Below, in pieces: positions 50,432 through 59,298 of a stretch of 64,000 bases of DNA. Below the pieces are notes generated by a model. It was given only the letters and a program-made list of their open reading frames with translations. It made no database searches and was not told the DNA's origin. Location: NCBI GenBank assembly GCA_021828475.1, contig JAJZIY010000011.1:1-64000 (forward strand). The letters are read 5' to 3'. The DNA comes from Actinomycetes bacterium (lineage in GTDB: Bacteria > Actinomycetota > Acidimicrobiia > Acidimicrobiales > Palsa-688). The position numbers and the translations under genes were made by a program. Numbering within the stretch: position 1 is the first letter of the stretch; every line of letters starts with the position of its first letter.

Positions 50432-52500
50432 CGCAGGAAGGCTGCCGCCACTCCGGAGTCGACCGGCACCAGGAGGCCGGTCGTGTGGGAGAGCTCAGGT
50501 CCCGTCAGGACGAAAATGGCGTTGGCCACGTGTTCGGGAAGGACTTCGCGCTTGAGCAGGGTGCGCCCTGCGTAGTACTGGCCCAGGTCCTCCTCTGCCA
50601 CCCCGTACACCGCGGCCCGTTGCGCTCCCCACCCCGAGGCGAAGATCCCCGAGCCCCGGACGACGCCGTCGGGGTTGACGCCGTTGACACGCACGCCGAT
50701 GGCACCGAGCTCAGCCGCCAGGAGCCGCACCTGGTGCGCCTGATCGGCCTTGGTTGCTCCATAGGCAACGTTGTTCGGGCCGGCGAAGACCGCGTTCTTG
50801 CTCACGACATAAACGATGTCGCCGCCCATGCGCTGAGCCGCCATGACCCTGGCCGCCTCCCGCGACACCAGGAACGAGCCCCGCGCCATGACTGCGTGCT
50901 GACGGTCCCAGTCCTGCACCGAGGTCTCGAACAGGGTCCGCGAGATCGACATGCCGGCGTTGTTGACCACCAGGTCGACCCCCCCGAAGGCCATGACCGC
51001 CGTGCGCACCGCCGCAGCGACTTCGTCCTCCGAGCTGACGTCGGCGCGGCATGCCACGGAGCGGTCGGTGCCTCCGAGCTCCTTGGACACAGCCTGCGCC
51101 GCGGCCTCGTCGAGGTCGGCACAGACCACGCAGGCACCCTCCGCTGCCAGCCGCCTGGCCGTCGCCGCCCCTATGCCCGAGCCGGCGCCGGTCACCAGGG
51201 CAACCCGGGTGGTGAGTGCCTTCGGAGCGGGCCGCCTGCGCAATTTCTCCTCCTCGAGCTGCCAGTACTCGATGCGGAACTTCTCGCTCTCGGGTATGGG
51301 CTCGTAGGTGGAGAGAGCCTCCGCTCCCCGCATGACGTTGATGGCGTTGACGTAGAACTCCCCCGCCACCCGGGCTGTCTGCTTGTCAGCACCGAAGCTG
51401 AACATGCCGACGCCTGGCACCAGCACCACGGCCGGGTCGGCGCCCCGCATCGGCGGTGACCCGGCAGTCGCGTAACGCTCATAGTAGGCCCGGTACTCGG
51501 CGCGGTACTCCTGGTGGAGTTGCTCGAGGCGCTCGACCGCCCGCTCCGGGGGCGCTGCCGGTGGAAGGTCCAGCACCATCGGGCGCACCTTCGTGCGTAG
51601 GAAATGGTCAGGGCAGGACGTGCCTTTCATGGCCAGCAACGGATGACGCTCGCTCCACAAGAAGTCGAGCACGACATCGCTGTCGTCGTAGTGGCCCACC
51701 TGGCGGAGGTCCGTACTGGCGAGGCCACGCAGCACCGGGAACAGCAGCGCCGCCCTCAGACGCCGCTCCTCACGAGGCAGGGGTGCCCATTCGTCGAGGT
51801 GGCGCCCGAAAGGCTCGGGTCGCCCATGCGCGTCGATGTAGGCCTGGGCAGTGCGGATGATCTCCAGGGAGCGGGACTCGCACTCGTCGCTCGTCGCGCC
51901 CCATGCCGTGATCCCGTGGCCACCGAGCACCACCCCGATCGCCTCGGGGTGCGCAGCTGCGACCGCCGCTATGTCCATGCCGAGCTGGAAGCCCGGGCGG
52001 CGCCAGGGCACCCATACGACCCGGTCCCCGAAGCAGTCGCGGGTCAGCTTCTCACCGTCGAGGGCCGTGGCCAGTGCGATCCCGGCGTCGGGGTGGAGGT
52101 GGTCCACGTGCGGGCTCAGCACCAGTCCGTGCATCGCCGTGTCTATCGACGGTGCCGCACCTGGCTTGCCGTGGGTGCAGTAGTCGAAGGCCGCCACCAT
52201 CTCGTCCTCGCGCTCCTCGCCCGGGTAAACCTCGACGAGCGAGCGGAAGCGGTCCAGGCGCAGGACGGCCAAGCCGGCCTCCGTCAACGTACCGAGGTCG
52301 CCACCCGAGCCCTTGACCCACATCAGCTCCACGTCCCGGCCCGTGACCGGGTCGCTGACCGTCGCCTTGCACGAAGCGTTGCCGCCGGCGAAATTGGTGT
52401 TGCGCGGGTCGGCTCCCAGCCGGTTGGCCCGTCCGATCAGCTCGCCGACCGCCGCAGGCAAGCGCCCGCCCGCGACCGGGCCCTGCTCGTGGCCTGCCAT
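50428..52500 (-). CDS. rhaEW: Bifunctional L-rhamnulose-1-phosphate aldolase / L-lactaldehyde dehydrogenase (SDR)
   Basis: 690 residues. Residues 1 to about 400 form a class II aldolase/adducin fold (NTNFAGGNASCKATVSDP, LSPHVDHLHPDAGIALATAL with metal-binding His). From about 430 a short-chain dehydrogenase follows: VALVTGAGSGIGAATARRLA (NAD), VVNNAGMS, and AYGATKADQAHQ (Tyr-x3-Lys). The fused enzyme, known as RhaEW from comparative studies of rhamnose regulons, would split rhamnulose-1-phosphate to DHAP and L-lactaldehyde and oxidise the aldehyde to L-lactate. ATG 52500, five bases after the rhaI stop, has GGGGAGG nine bases upstream; ATG 52518 is possible. Confidence 0.92.
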   Translation of the reverse strand: MAGHEQGPVAGGRLPAAVGELIGRANRLGADPRNTNFAGGNASCKATVSDPVTGRDVELMWVKGSGGDLGTLTEAGLAVLRLDRFRSLVEVYPGEEREDEMVAAFDYCTHGKPGAAPSIDTAMHGLVLSPHVDHLHPDAGIALATALDGEKLTRDCFGDRVVWVPWRRPGFQLGMDIAAVAAAHPEAIGVVLGGHGITAWGATSDECESRSLEIIRTAQAYIDAHGRPEPFGRHLDEWAPLPREERRLRAALLFPVLRGLASTDLRQVGHYDDSDVVLDFLWSERHPLLAMKGTSCPDHFLRTKVRPMVLDLPPAAPPERAVERLEQLHQEYRAEYRAYYERYATAGSPPMRGADPAVVLVPGVGMFSFGADKQTARVAGEFYVNAINVMRGAEALSTYEPIPESEKFRIEYWQLEEEKLRRRPAPKALTTRVALVTGAGSGIGAATARRLAAEGACVVCADLDEAAAQAVSKELGGTDRSVACRADVSSEDEVAAAVRTAVMAFGGVDLVVNNAGMSISRTLFETSVQDWDRQHAVMARGSFLVSREAARVMAAQRMGGDIVYVVSKNAVFAGPNNVAYGATKADQAHQVRLLAAELGAIGVRVNGVNPDGVVRGSGIFASGWGAQRAAVYGVAEEDLGQYYAGRTLLKREVLPEHVANAIFVLTGPELSHTTGLLVPVDSGVAAAFLR

Positions 52501-52505
52501 CCTCG

Positions 52506-53672
52506 TCAACCTCCCCATCCCTGCGACGCACCGCCCACACGTGCGGCCCTTGCCCGCTCGGCGTGGCCGCTGCGTACGTAGGCCCCGAGCGGGTCGGGGT
52601 CGAGGCCCATGTCGGCACGCAGTTCGGCCAGTAGCGGCCGCACGTCGGTGGAGAAAGCGTCGACCAGCACGCCGTTGGCAGCGAGCACGTCGCCCCCGGC
52701 CTGCGCCTCGGCCAGCGCTGCCCGGTCGACCAGCAGCGCCTTTGCCGTCGCCTCCTGCACGTTCATCACCGAACGGATCTCAGCCGCCACCTTGTCCTCG
52801 ATGTTGTGGCACTGGTCGAGCATGAAGGCCACACCAGAGCCCGGCCGGTGCGCCCCGGCGGCCACGATCTCGTTCATGATGCGGAACAGCTGGTAGGGGT
52901 CGGCGGCTCCCACGAGCAGGTCGTCGTCGGCATAGAAGCGGGAGTTGAAATGGAAGCCGCCCAGGCGGCCGAGGCGGAGCAAGCCGGCCACGATGAACTC
53001 GATGTTGGTCCCGGGCGCGTGGTGGCCGGTGTCGACAAGCACGTTGGCCCGGTCGCCGAGAGCCAGGCAGTGCACCAACGACGTCCCCCAATCAGGCACG
53101 TCCGTGCTGTAGAAGCTCGGCTCGAACAGCTTGTACTCGAGGAGCATGTTCACGCCGGCAGGGAGGGCGGCGTACAGCGTCGACAGGGCCTCGGCCAGAC
53201 GGTCCTGGCGGGCGCGGATGTCGTCCTGGCCGGGGTAGTTGGTCCCGTCGGCAAACCACAGGCTGACGGCCGGTGAGCCGACCATACCTGCGATCTCGGC
53301 GCACTCGACAAGGTGCTCCGTCGCCTTGCGGCGGACGCGGGGCTCCGGGTGGCAGACACTGCCAAGGCGGTAGTCGTCCTCCTGGAAGACATTGGGGTTG
53401 ATCGCCCCTATACGCAAGCCGAGGTCGGCTGCGTGCTTGGCCAGCGCGGCGTAGTCGTCGACGCGGTCCCAGGGGATGTGCAGGGCGACCGACGGGGCCA
53501 CACCGGTCAGGCGGTGGACCAGGGCAGCATCCTCCACCTTCTCGTAGGCGTCGCGTGCGGCGGCCGGGTTCTTGAACACCTTGAACCTTGTCCCGGTGTT
53601 GCCGTATGCCCACGACGGCGTCTCGACCCACTGCTCGCGCAATGCCCGCTTCACTTCTATGTTCGTTGACAT
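52506..53672 (-). CDS. rhaI: L-rhamnose isomerase (RhaI type)
   Basis: 388 residues of the xylose-isomerase-like TIM barrel. LRIGAINPNVFQEDDYRLGS, SLWFADGTNYPGQDD, LLEYKLFEPSFYSTDVPDWG and LVDTGHHAPGTNIEFIVA, then GGFHFNSRFYADDDLLVGA match the Pseudomonas stutzeri-type isomerase, distinct from E. coli RhaA. The acidic and His residues in these stretches bind two divalent metals. It interconverts L-rhamnose and L-rhamnulose. ATG 53672 has AGAAGG six bases upstream; 79 bp separate it from rhaM. Confidence 0.94.
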   Translation of the reverse strand: MSTNIEVKRALREQWVETPSWAYGNTGTRFKVFKNPAAARDAYEKVEDAALVHRLTGVAPSVALHIPWDRVDDYAALAKHAADLGLRIGAINPNVFQEDDYRLGSVCHPEPRVRRKATEHLVECAEIAGMVGSPAVSLWFADGTNYPGQDDIRARQDRLAEALSTLYAALPAGVNMLLEYKLFEPSFYSTDVPDWGTSLVHCLALGDRANVLVDTGHHAPGTNIEFIVAGLLRLGRLGGFHFNSRFYADDDLLVGAADPYQLFRIMNEIVAAGAHRPGSGVAFMLDQCHNIEDKVAAEIRSVMNVQEATAKALLVDRAALAEAQAGGDVLAANGVLVDAFSTDVRPLLAELRADMGLDPDPLGAYVRSGHAERARAARVGGASQGWGG

Positions 53673-53751
53673 CCAAACCTTCTCTCGTTGCCGTCTGCGG
53701 GCACGGCGCCGCGCGCTGTACCACCCGTCTCCCCGACCACCGGCGACCGGC

Positions 53752-54072
53752 TCAGTCGAGGTGGAAGATCTCCAAGTCCGGGACCATAGCCTGGTCCGGC
53801 CTTCGGTCCTGCATCCCCTCGAAGAACGCTGACATCTCCTTCTGCCACCGTTCGTTCACTTCCAGGCCCCCCATCGCCGCCACCGACTCTGCGAAGTCGT
53901 CGCATTCGAGGTAACCCGTCACATGGCCGTCGGAGCCGAGGAAGATCGAGTAGTTGCGCCAGCCGGTGGCATGCAACGCCTCGCGCATCTCCGGCCAGAC
54001 TGCCGCGTGCCTCCTCCTGTACTCCTCCGCCATCTCCGGGCGCACCCGCAGGCGAAAGCAAATCCTGGCCAA
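53752..54072 (-). CDS. rhaM: L-rhamnose mutarotase
   Basis: 106 residues, the usual size. FRLRVRPEMAEEYRRRHAAVWPEM with the catalytic His, then GWRNYSIFLGSDGHVTGYLECDDF and NERWQKEMSAFFE define the dimeric ferredoxin-like RhaM family. It interconverts alpha and beta anomers of L-rhamnose so the isomerase gets its preferred form. The start is TTG 54072 with AAGGAGG about ten bases upstream; no ATG or GTG fits the conserved N-terminus. A 190-bp gap with a stem-loop separates it from rhaS. Confidence 0.93.
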   Translation of the reverse strand: MARICFRLRVRPEMAEEYRRRHAAVWPEMREALHATGWRNYSIFLGSDGHVTGYLECDDFAESVAAMGGLEVNERWQKEMSAFFEGMQDRRPDQAMVPDLEIFHLD

Positions 54073-54187
54073 TGTTCCCGTTCCTCCTTTCCAGCCCGGC
54101 TACCACCTGCGCCCCCGACCGAGGACCGGGCCCAGAGCAGGCCCGGCCGATCGACCAGGAGCCCACGCTACGGGCAACGCCCGCCCT

Positions 54188-54238
54188 CCTTGCCGCCCCG
54201 CGTCGAGAGCCCACGGCTGACCGTGCAGTGCGGCAAGG
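54188..54238. repeat. Nested inverted repeat between rhaS and rhaM
   Basis: CCTTGCCGC (54188-54196) pairs perfectly with GCGGCAAGG (54230-54238), and inside the loop CACGG (54212-54216) pairs with CCGTG (54221-54225). It lies just downstream of the binding-protein stop codon in the direction of transcription. Stem-loops at this place often protect or partially terminate mRNA so that the binding protein is made in excess. Confidence 0.5.
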
Positions 54239-54262
54239 GGACGAACGTTCCCGCGGTGAGCA

Positions 54263-55300
54263 CTAGAAGTTGAACTTGTTGATATTGGACTTGTTGAAAA
54301 CGAACGGTGGGCCGAGCAGGACCGTGTGCCCCGCTCCAACGGTGAACTTGCCCAGCTTGCCGGCGGTGAAGCTCTGGCCCTTGGCGTTGGTTATGCTGTG
54401 GGAGGCGAGTTCCACTGCCGCGTACGCGGCGAGGTAGCCGAGGCTGGCCGGGTTCCACAGGGCGAAGGCTTGGACCGTTCCATCCGCTACGTACTTCTTC
54501 ATCTCGTCGGGCGTACCCAGGCCGGTCAGCTTGACCTTGCCCCGGTACTTGGCCGTGTCGAGCACCGCGGCAGCGGCGGCGATGCCGACCGTCGTCGGCG
54601 AGATGATCCCCTTGAGGTTGGGGTAGCGCGAGAGCAGGCCCTGGGTCACCTGGGTGGAGGTAGCCGTGTCATCGTTCCCGTAGACAATGGATACGAGCTT
54701 CATCTTCGGGTACTTCTTGAGCTCGGTCTTCATGTAGCCGATCCATGTGTTCTGGTTGGTGTCGGACGCCGAGGCCGAGACCACCGCGATCTGGCCTTGG
54801 TTGTGCAACTCCTTCGCCAGGATGTCGACCTCGACGGCGCCGATCCCCTGCGGGCTGGCCTGGTTGATGAACAGGCTGCGGCAAGCGGGCGCATCCGAGT
54901 CATAGGTGACGACCACGACACCGCGCTTCATGGCGGCATTCAATGTGGGGCAGAGCGCTGTCGGGTCCGTGGCGGAGATGACGAGCGCGTTCGCACCCTT
55001 CGAGAGATCGGCCTGGATGACAGGCAGTTGAGAGCTGGGGCTGTCAGCCGTGCCGCTGGTCTCTTGGCCCTGCTCACCGAGCGCTTTCAGCGCGGCCAGC
55101 GCGCCCCCGCTCTTCACGCTGTCCGCTGTCGTGAAATACGAGTTACCGAGGTTCTTCGGCACGACGAAGACTTTCAGCCCCTTCTTCAAGGGATGCCCCG
55201 CGGCCGTCGCGGCCGGGGCCATACCGAGCCCGGCAGTCATGACCGCGCCCACGAGCGCTCCAGCGACGGCGGTCCTGGATCTTAGATGGTGTCGACGCAT
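54263..55300 (-). CDS. rhaS: L-rhamnose ABC transporter substrate-binding protein
   Basis: 345 residues. A Sec signal peptide (RTAVAGALVGAVMTAGLGMA ... ATAAG) without lipobox Cys precedes a periplasmic-binding-protein type I (RbsB-like) domain: KVFVVPKNLGNSYFTTADSV, KGANALVISATDPTALCPTL, VVTYDSDAPACRSLFINQ, IAVVSASASDTNQNTWIGYM and KGIISPTTVGIAAAAAVLD. It captures rhamnose outside the cell for the RhaTPQ importer. Lack of a lipobox in a Gram-positive lineage is odd; the protein may stay membrane-bound by an uncleaved leader. ATG 55300; 92 bp from rhaQ. Confidence 0.92.
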   Translation of the reverse strand: MRRHHLRSRTAVAGALVGAVMTAGLGMAPAATAAGHPLKKGLKVFVVPKNLGNSYFTTADSVKSGGALAALKALGEQGQETSGTADSPSSQLPVIQADLSKGANALVISATDPTALCPTLNAAMKRGVVVVTYDSDAPACRSLFINQASPQGIGAVEVDILAKELHNQGQIAVVSASASDTNQNTWIGYMKTELKKYPKMKLVSIVYGNDDTATSTQVTQGLLSRYPNLKGIISPTTVGIAAAAAVLDTAKYRGKVKLTGLGTPDEMKKYVADGTVQAFALWNPASLGYLAAYAAVELASHSITNAKGQSFTAGKLGKFTVGAGHTVLLGPPFVFNKSNINKFNF

Positions 55301-55392
55301 TTTCTTGTTTGAAACCTTTCATTCATTGAGCGGAGAATGGTACACGAAAGGTGCTGTAGCCGAACCGCAGGCCCCCCTTCACCTCCTTTCGG

Positions 55393-56475
55393 TCAGGACC
55401 AGCCGCCGGGCATCCGTCGCACCAAGCGGCGGCCTCGTCGGAGCAGGTCCCCTGCGTTCGGGACAAGGATGGCGACCAAGAGCAGGCCGCCCGTGACGAT
55501 CCCGCTGGCTGATTGCGGGAAGTTTGTGAGAAGCAGAGCGTTCTGCAGGATGGAGAAGACCAGTACCGCCAGGAAGACCCCGGCCACGGTGCCGCGCCCA
55601 CCGAATATGTTGACGCCACCGAGCAGGACGATAGCCACAACCGACAACACGAGACCGTTGCCGTTGCCGTACTCGGCAGTGCTGAGACGGAAAGTGAAAA
55701 GGACCCCGGCCATCGCCCCTACGAGCCCCGACACCACGAAGAGCGTAGTCTTCACCCGCTTCACCCTTATTCCGGTGTACAGGGCCGCGTCCGCGTTGGC
55801 GCCTATAGCGAACACGGAGCGCCCGAAGGCTGTGGCATGCATGACCACCCCGGTCACGACTGCGAGCACCACGAAGATCACGGCGGAGTACGACAGCCCG
55901 GTGCCAGGCACGGCGTTGACGCCGATGCTCGTGTACGCCGCCGGGAAGTTCGAAACGATGGTGGCGCCCAGCACGATCTCGGCGACGCCGGCGTACAGCG
56001 TGAGGGTGCCGATGGTCACCGCCAGGGACGGTAGGCCAAGGCGGGTCACCAGCAGGCCGTTGATCAACCCGAGCAGCGCACCGAGCACCAGTACCGTCAC
56101 GATGATGAGCGGCATCGACCAATGGTGCAGCCACAGGTACCCAACGACACTGCTCGACAGGGCCAGGGTCGACTGGATGCTGAGGTCGATCTCGCCGGCG
56201 ATGACGACCATCATCATCGGCAGGGTCATGATGGCCACTTCGCCGTTGGAAAGGCCGAGGTTCAGGATGTTGGTCGAGGTGAGGAACTGCCCCGACAGGC
56301 CGACCCCGAGAAGCACGGTCCCCACCAGCGCCAGCGCCAGGCCGGATTCCCAGCGCAGGTAGCGGCGCGAGCCGCGCCACGTCGGTCCGGGCCCGGGATC
56401 CGGCGCCTCGAGGGCGGCGGTTTCGGTCGCATCCGCATCCGCCGCAACGGCAGTACGGGGTGCGTCACCGGCCAT
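55393..56475 (-). CDS. rhaQ: L-rhamnose ABC transporter permease (second)
   Basis: About 360 residues, RbsC-type permease with roughly ten hydrophobic segments after a 50-residue cytoplasmic tail. NGEVAIMTLPMMMVVIAGEIDLSI is the family signature, GRSVFAIGANADAALYTGIRVKRVK is the EAA-like ATPase contact loop, and LLGGVNIFGGRGTVAGVFLA closes the fold. It pairs with RhaP to form the membrane channel. ATG 56475 has AGGAG just upstream and lies seven bases after the rhaP stop; ATG 56493 (overlapping rhaP) is an alternative. Confidence 0.92.
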   Translation of the reverse strand: MAGDAPRTAVAADADATETAALEAPDPGPGPTWRGSRRYLRWESGLALALVGTVLLGVGLSGQFLTSTNILNLGLSNGEVAIMTLPMMMVVIAGEIDLSIQSTLALSSSVVGYLWLHHWSMPLIIVTVLVLGALLGLINGLLVTRLGLPSLAVTIGTLTLYAGVAEIVLGATIVSNFPAAYTSIGVNAVPGTGLSYSAVIFVVLAVVTGVVMHATAFGRSVFAIGANADAALYTGIRVKRVKTTLFVVSGLVGAMAGVLFTFRLSTAEYGNGNGLVLSVVAIVLLGGVNIFGGRGTVAGVFLAVLVFSILQNALLLTNFPQSASGIVTGGLLLVAILVPNAGDLLRRGRRLVRRMPGGWS

Positions 56476-56482
56476 AGTGCTC

Positions 56483-57541
56483 CTAGGTGCCATATTGCAG
56501 GTTCCTCTTGCGCAGCGCACCGGTGAGGCGCGTGGAGATGCCCTTGTCGAGCGCGATGGCCACGATCAAGAGAAAGCCGGCGATGGCGCTGTCCCAGAAG
56601 GGCGACACCCCGAGCACGTACAGCGCCGTGTTGATGCTCTCGAGCAGCAGAGCACCAAGTGCCGCGCCGGCAATCGTGCCGCTGCCGCCGAAGATGGCCA
56701 CCCCTCCGACGACCACCGCTGCCACCACTTGCAGTTCGTAGTTGGTGCCCGCCGTCGAGTCGATTGTCCCGTAGTCCGCAGCCCACAGCACCCCGGCCAG
56801 GCCCGCGATAGCGCCGCTGACCGCGAAGGCGACGAAGACCCGGCGGCCGGTACGCAGCCCGGCCAGGACGGCAGCGTCCGGGTTGGAACCGATGGCATAG
56901 AGCTCCCGGCCCGATCGGAACTTCTTCATGTAGTAGCTGGCCACGGCAACAACAGCCCCGACGCCCAGCGCCATGACCGGCACCGGCCCGATGCTGCTCG
57001 TGCCGATGGAGAGGAAGCTGCTCGGGAGGTTGTTGGCAACCACTTGGCCGCCGCCCACAACCCACACGTCCACCCCTCGGATTATGTAGAGGCTTGCCAA
57101 CGTGACCACCAGGCTTGGCACCCTGCCGATGGCCACCACGGCGCCGTTCAGGACGCCGCACACCAAGCCGATCGCCAGGCCGACCAGGAAGACCAGCGGC
57201 ACGGGGATGCCGTGCACCTGGGTGAACAGGTTGGATGACAGGTAAGCGGACAACCCGAGGACCGAGCCGACCGACAGGTCGACGTTGCGGCTGATGACCA
57301 CCATGGCCTCGCCGACCGCCAGGAAGGCGAAAATGGTCGTGTTCGAGAGGATGAACTCGATGTTCTGGCTGTCTAGGAAGCGGGGCTCGAGCGCCGTCGT
57401 CACTATTACGAGCGCCGCTAGAGCGGCGACGATACCGAGCTCGCGCGCCCGCAGCACGACATCCACGAGCCGGCGGGCATCCGGGCCGGAAGGCGCTGCA
57501 GGCGGCACCGTCGCATTGATCGCCCCCATGGCCCCGCTCAT
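56483..57541 (-). CDS. rhaP: L-rhamnose ABC transporter permease (first)
   Basis: 352 residues, RbsC-type. FLAVGEAMVVISRNVDLSVGSVLG is the signature; GRELYAIGSNPDAAVLAGLRTGRR is the ATPase contact loop and VVVGGVAIFGGSGTIAGAAL the conserved late helix pair. It forms a heterodimeric channel with RhaQ. ATG 57541 overlaps the stop of the ATPase gene by four bases (57538-57541), so translation is coupled. Confidence 0.92.
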   Translation of the reverse strand: MSGAMGAINATVPPAAPSGPDARRLVDVVLRARELGIVAALAALVIVTTALEPRFLDSQNIEFILSNTTIFAFLAVGEAMVVISRNVDLSVGSVLGLSAYLSSNLFTQVHGIPVPLVFLVGLAIGLVCGVLNGAVVAIGRVPSLVVTLASLYIIRGVDVWVVGGGQVVANNLPSSFLSIGTSSIGPVPVMALGVGAVVAVASYYMKKFRSGRELYAIGSNPDAAVLAGLRTGRRVFVAFAVSGAIAGLAGVLWAADYGTIDSTAGTNYELQVVAAVVVGGVAIFGGSGTIAGAALGALLLESINTALYVLGVSPFWDSAIAGFLLIVAIALDKGISTRLTGALRKRNLQYGT

Positions 57542-59088
57542 GCGCCAAGCCTCTGTAGCTGGCCTGTCGCGGCGGCGACGATCGTCTCTTCAGACACCTC
57601 GCGCCGGTCCATCTCGGCCACCATGCGGCCCTCCCGCATGACCAGTACGCGATCAGCAAGATGCATGACCTCCGGCAGCTCCGATGAGATCATCAGTACG
57701 GCGACACCCTCGCTGGCCAGTTCGATCAGCAGCCGGTGCACTTCGGCCTTCGTGCGCACGTCGATACCGCGAGTCGGCTCGTCCACGATGAGCAGAGCCG
57801 GGCGCCGGCTCAGCCACTTGGCGAGCACTACCTTCTGCTGGTTGCCACCGGACAGCGTCGCCACCGGGTCGGACAGCCGGCCGAACTTCATCTGCAGCCG
57901 TACGGCCCAGTCTGCGGCGAAGGCGCGCTCCGCCCGACGGCGGACCAGACCGCGCCTGCGCAAGCGGGCCAGCGACGCCAGCGCGACGTTGCCCTCTATC
58001 GAGAACGGCATCACCAGGCCGAGCTGGCGCCGGTCCTCGGGTACCAGGCCCACCCCGGCGCCCATGGCTGCCGTCGGCGAGCCCTTGGGCAGGGGGCGGC
58101 CGTGAAGGACCACGCTGCCGGCGTCGTAGCGGTCTATGCCGAAGACGGCTCGCGCCACCTCGCTGCGCCCAGCTCCCACCAACCCGGCCAGCGCCACGAT
58201 CTCCCCAGCCCGCACCTGCAGCGAAATGTCCGCGAAGACGCCCTCGCGTGCCAGCCGTTCCACACTGAGGACCACGTCGCCCCCGGCGCGGCGCGTCTCC
58301 TCACCGCGCAGGACGATGTCGCGCCCGACCATGGCCTTTACGAGATCGTCAGGGCCAAGGCCCTCCAGCAGCCGGGCCAGGACCTGCCTGCCATCGCGCA
58401 TGACCGTTACCCGTTGGCAAATGGCGAAGACCTCTTCGAGGCGATGAGATATGAAAAGGACGGCCGCACCCGACGCCCGGAGGCGCTCCACCACCCGGAA
58501 CAACCGGTCCACCTCGTAGGCCGACAAGGCCGCTGTGGGCTCGTCCATGACGATGACGCGGGCTTCCAGCGACAGGGCCTTGGCTATCTCCACGATCTGC
58601 TGGTCGGCCACCGACAATCCCCGCGCCAATCGAGCGGGCTCGAGACGCACACCGAGTCCCTCGAACACGCGCGCTACCTGTTCGCGCATCGCCCTGATGT
58701 CGACCCTGCGCCCGCTGCGCAACGGGTGTCGGCCCATGAACACGTTCTCGGCCACCGTAAGGTCGGGGAACAGGGTCGGCTCCTGGTAAATGACTGCGAT
58801 ACCAGCCTGGCGCGCTGCCGCAGGATTGCCGAGAGCGACCGCCGCGCCGTCCACGAGGAGCCGGCCGCTAGTGAGCTGGTACACACCGGCCAGGATCTTG
58901 ACCAGCGTCGACTTCCCAGCCCCGTTCTCACCCACGAGGGCGTGGACTTCACCCGGGTAGAGCTCGATCGAGCCGTCCTCCAGGGCGCGCACCGGACCGA
59001 ACGACTTCGTGGCGTGCTCGAGAACCAGCACGGGCGCCACAGCGGCGACCGGAGGCAAGCCGTGACCACCCGTTTCGCCACCGTTCAT
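57538..59088 (-). CDS. rhaT: L-rhamnose ABC transporter ATPase (tandem domains)
   Basis: 516 residues, the two-domain sugar ATPase (RbsA type). First domain: Walker A GENGAGKSTLVKIL, signature LSVADQQIVEIAKAL, Walker B VIVMDEPTAAL. Second domain: degenerate P-loop ALAGLVGAGRSEVARAVFG, signature LSGGNQQKVVLAKWL, Walker B LLIVDEPTRGID. It powers rhamnose import from the cytoplasmic face. ATG 59088 begins just before the first domain; TTG 59109, eight bases after GGGGGAG, is an alternative start. It is the first gene of the operon, about 175 bp downstream of the predicted promoter. Confidence 0.94.
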   Translation of the reverse strand: MNGGETGGHGLPPVAAVAPVLVLEHATKSFGPVRALEDGSIELYPGEVHALVGENGAGKSTLVKILAGVYQLTSGRLLVDGAAVALGNPAAARQAGIAVIYQEPTLFPDLTVAENVFMGRHPLRSGRRVDIRAMREQVARVFEGLGVRLEPARLARGLSVADQQIVEIAKALSLEARVIVMDEPTAALSAYEVDRLFRVVERLRASGAAVLFISHRLEEVFAICQRVTVMRDGRQVLARLLEGLGPDDLVKAMVGRDIVLRGEETRRAGGDVVLSVERLAREGVFADISLQVRAGEIVALAGLVGAGRSEVARAVFGIDRYDAGSVVLHGRPLPKGSPTAAMGAGVGLVPEDRRQLGLVMPFSIEGNVALASLARLRRRGLVRRRAERAFAADWAVRLQMKFGRLSDPVATLSGGNQQKVVLAKWLSRRPALLIVDEPTRGIDVRTKAEVHRLLIELASEGVAVLMISSELPEVMHLADRVLVMREGRMVAEMDRREVSEETIVAAATGQLQRLGA

Positions 59089-59242
59089 GGCATGCGATCG
59101 CGCCGACAACTGCAAAACTCCCCCTACTTGGCTCAGGACCCCCCACTGGGTCTCAGTGCGTTTTAGTGCCGTTCCGCACCAGCGGCGCGGCCTTTCCATC
59201 CCCTTCCGGGGCACCAGCTCTGGGACTCGTCTGCGTCCCGTC

Positions 59243-59254
59243 TGAATCGTTTCA
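59243..59254. promoter_or_regulatory. LacI-type operator upstream of rhaT
   Basis: TGAATCGTTTCA is a near-perfect palindrome (10 of 12) with the central CG usual in LacI/GalR operators. It lies just downstream of the predicted -10 box of the leftward promoter (roughly +9 to +20 of the transcript), a classic repression position, and 340 bp from the divergent LacI-family gene. Confidence 0.65.
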
Positions 59255-59269
59255 ACCCGGGCCAACGTC

Positions 59270-59298
59270 ATAATAGGAGCGGCTTACGTGGGTGTCAA
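59270..59298 (-). promoter_or_regulatory. Sigma-A type promoter of the rhamnose operon
   Basis: On the minus strand TTGACA (59298-59293) is followed after exactly 17 bases by TATTAT (59275-59270). This is near-consensus and the strongest promoter I see in the window. Transcription would start near 59263 and run left through rhaT and on toward lutBC, with the palindrome at 59243-59254 just inside the transcript. Confidence 0.75.
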
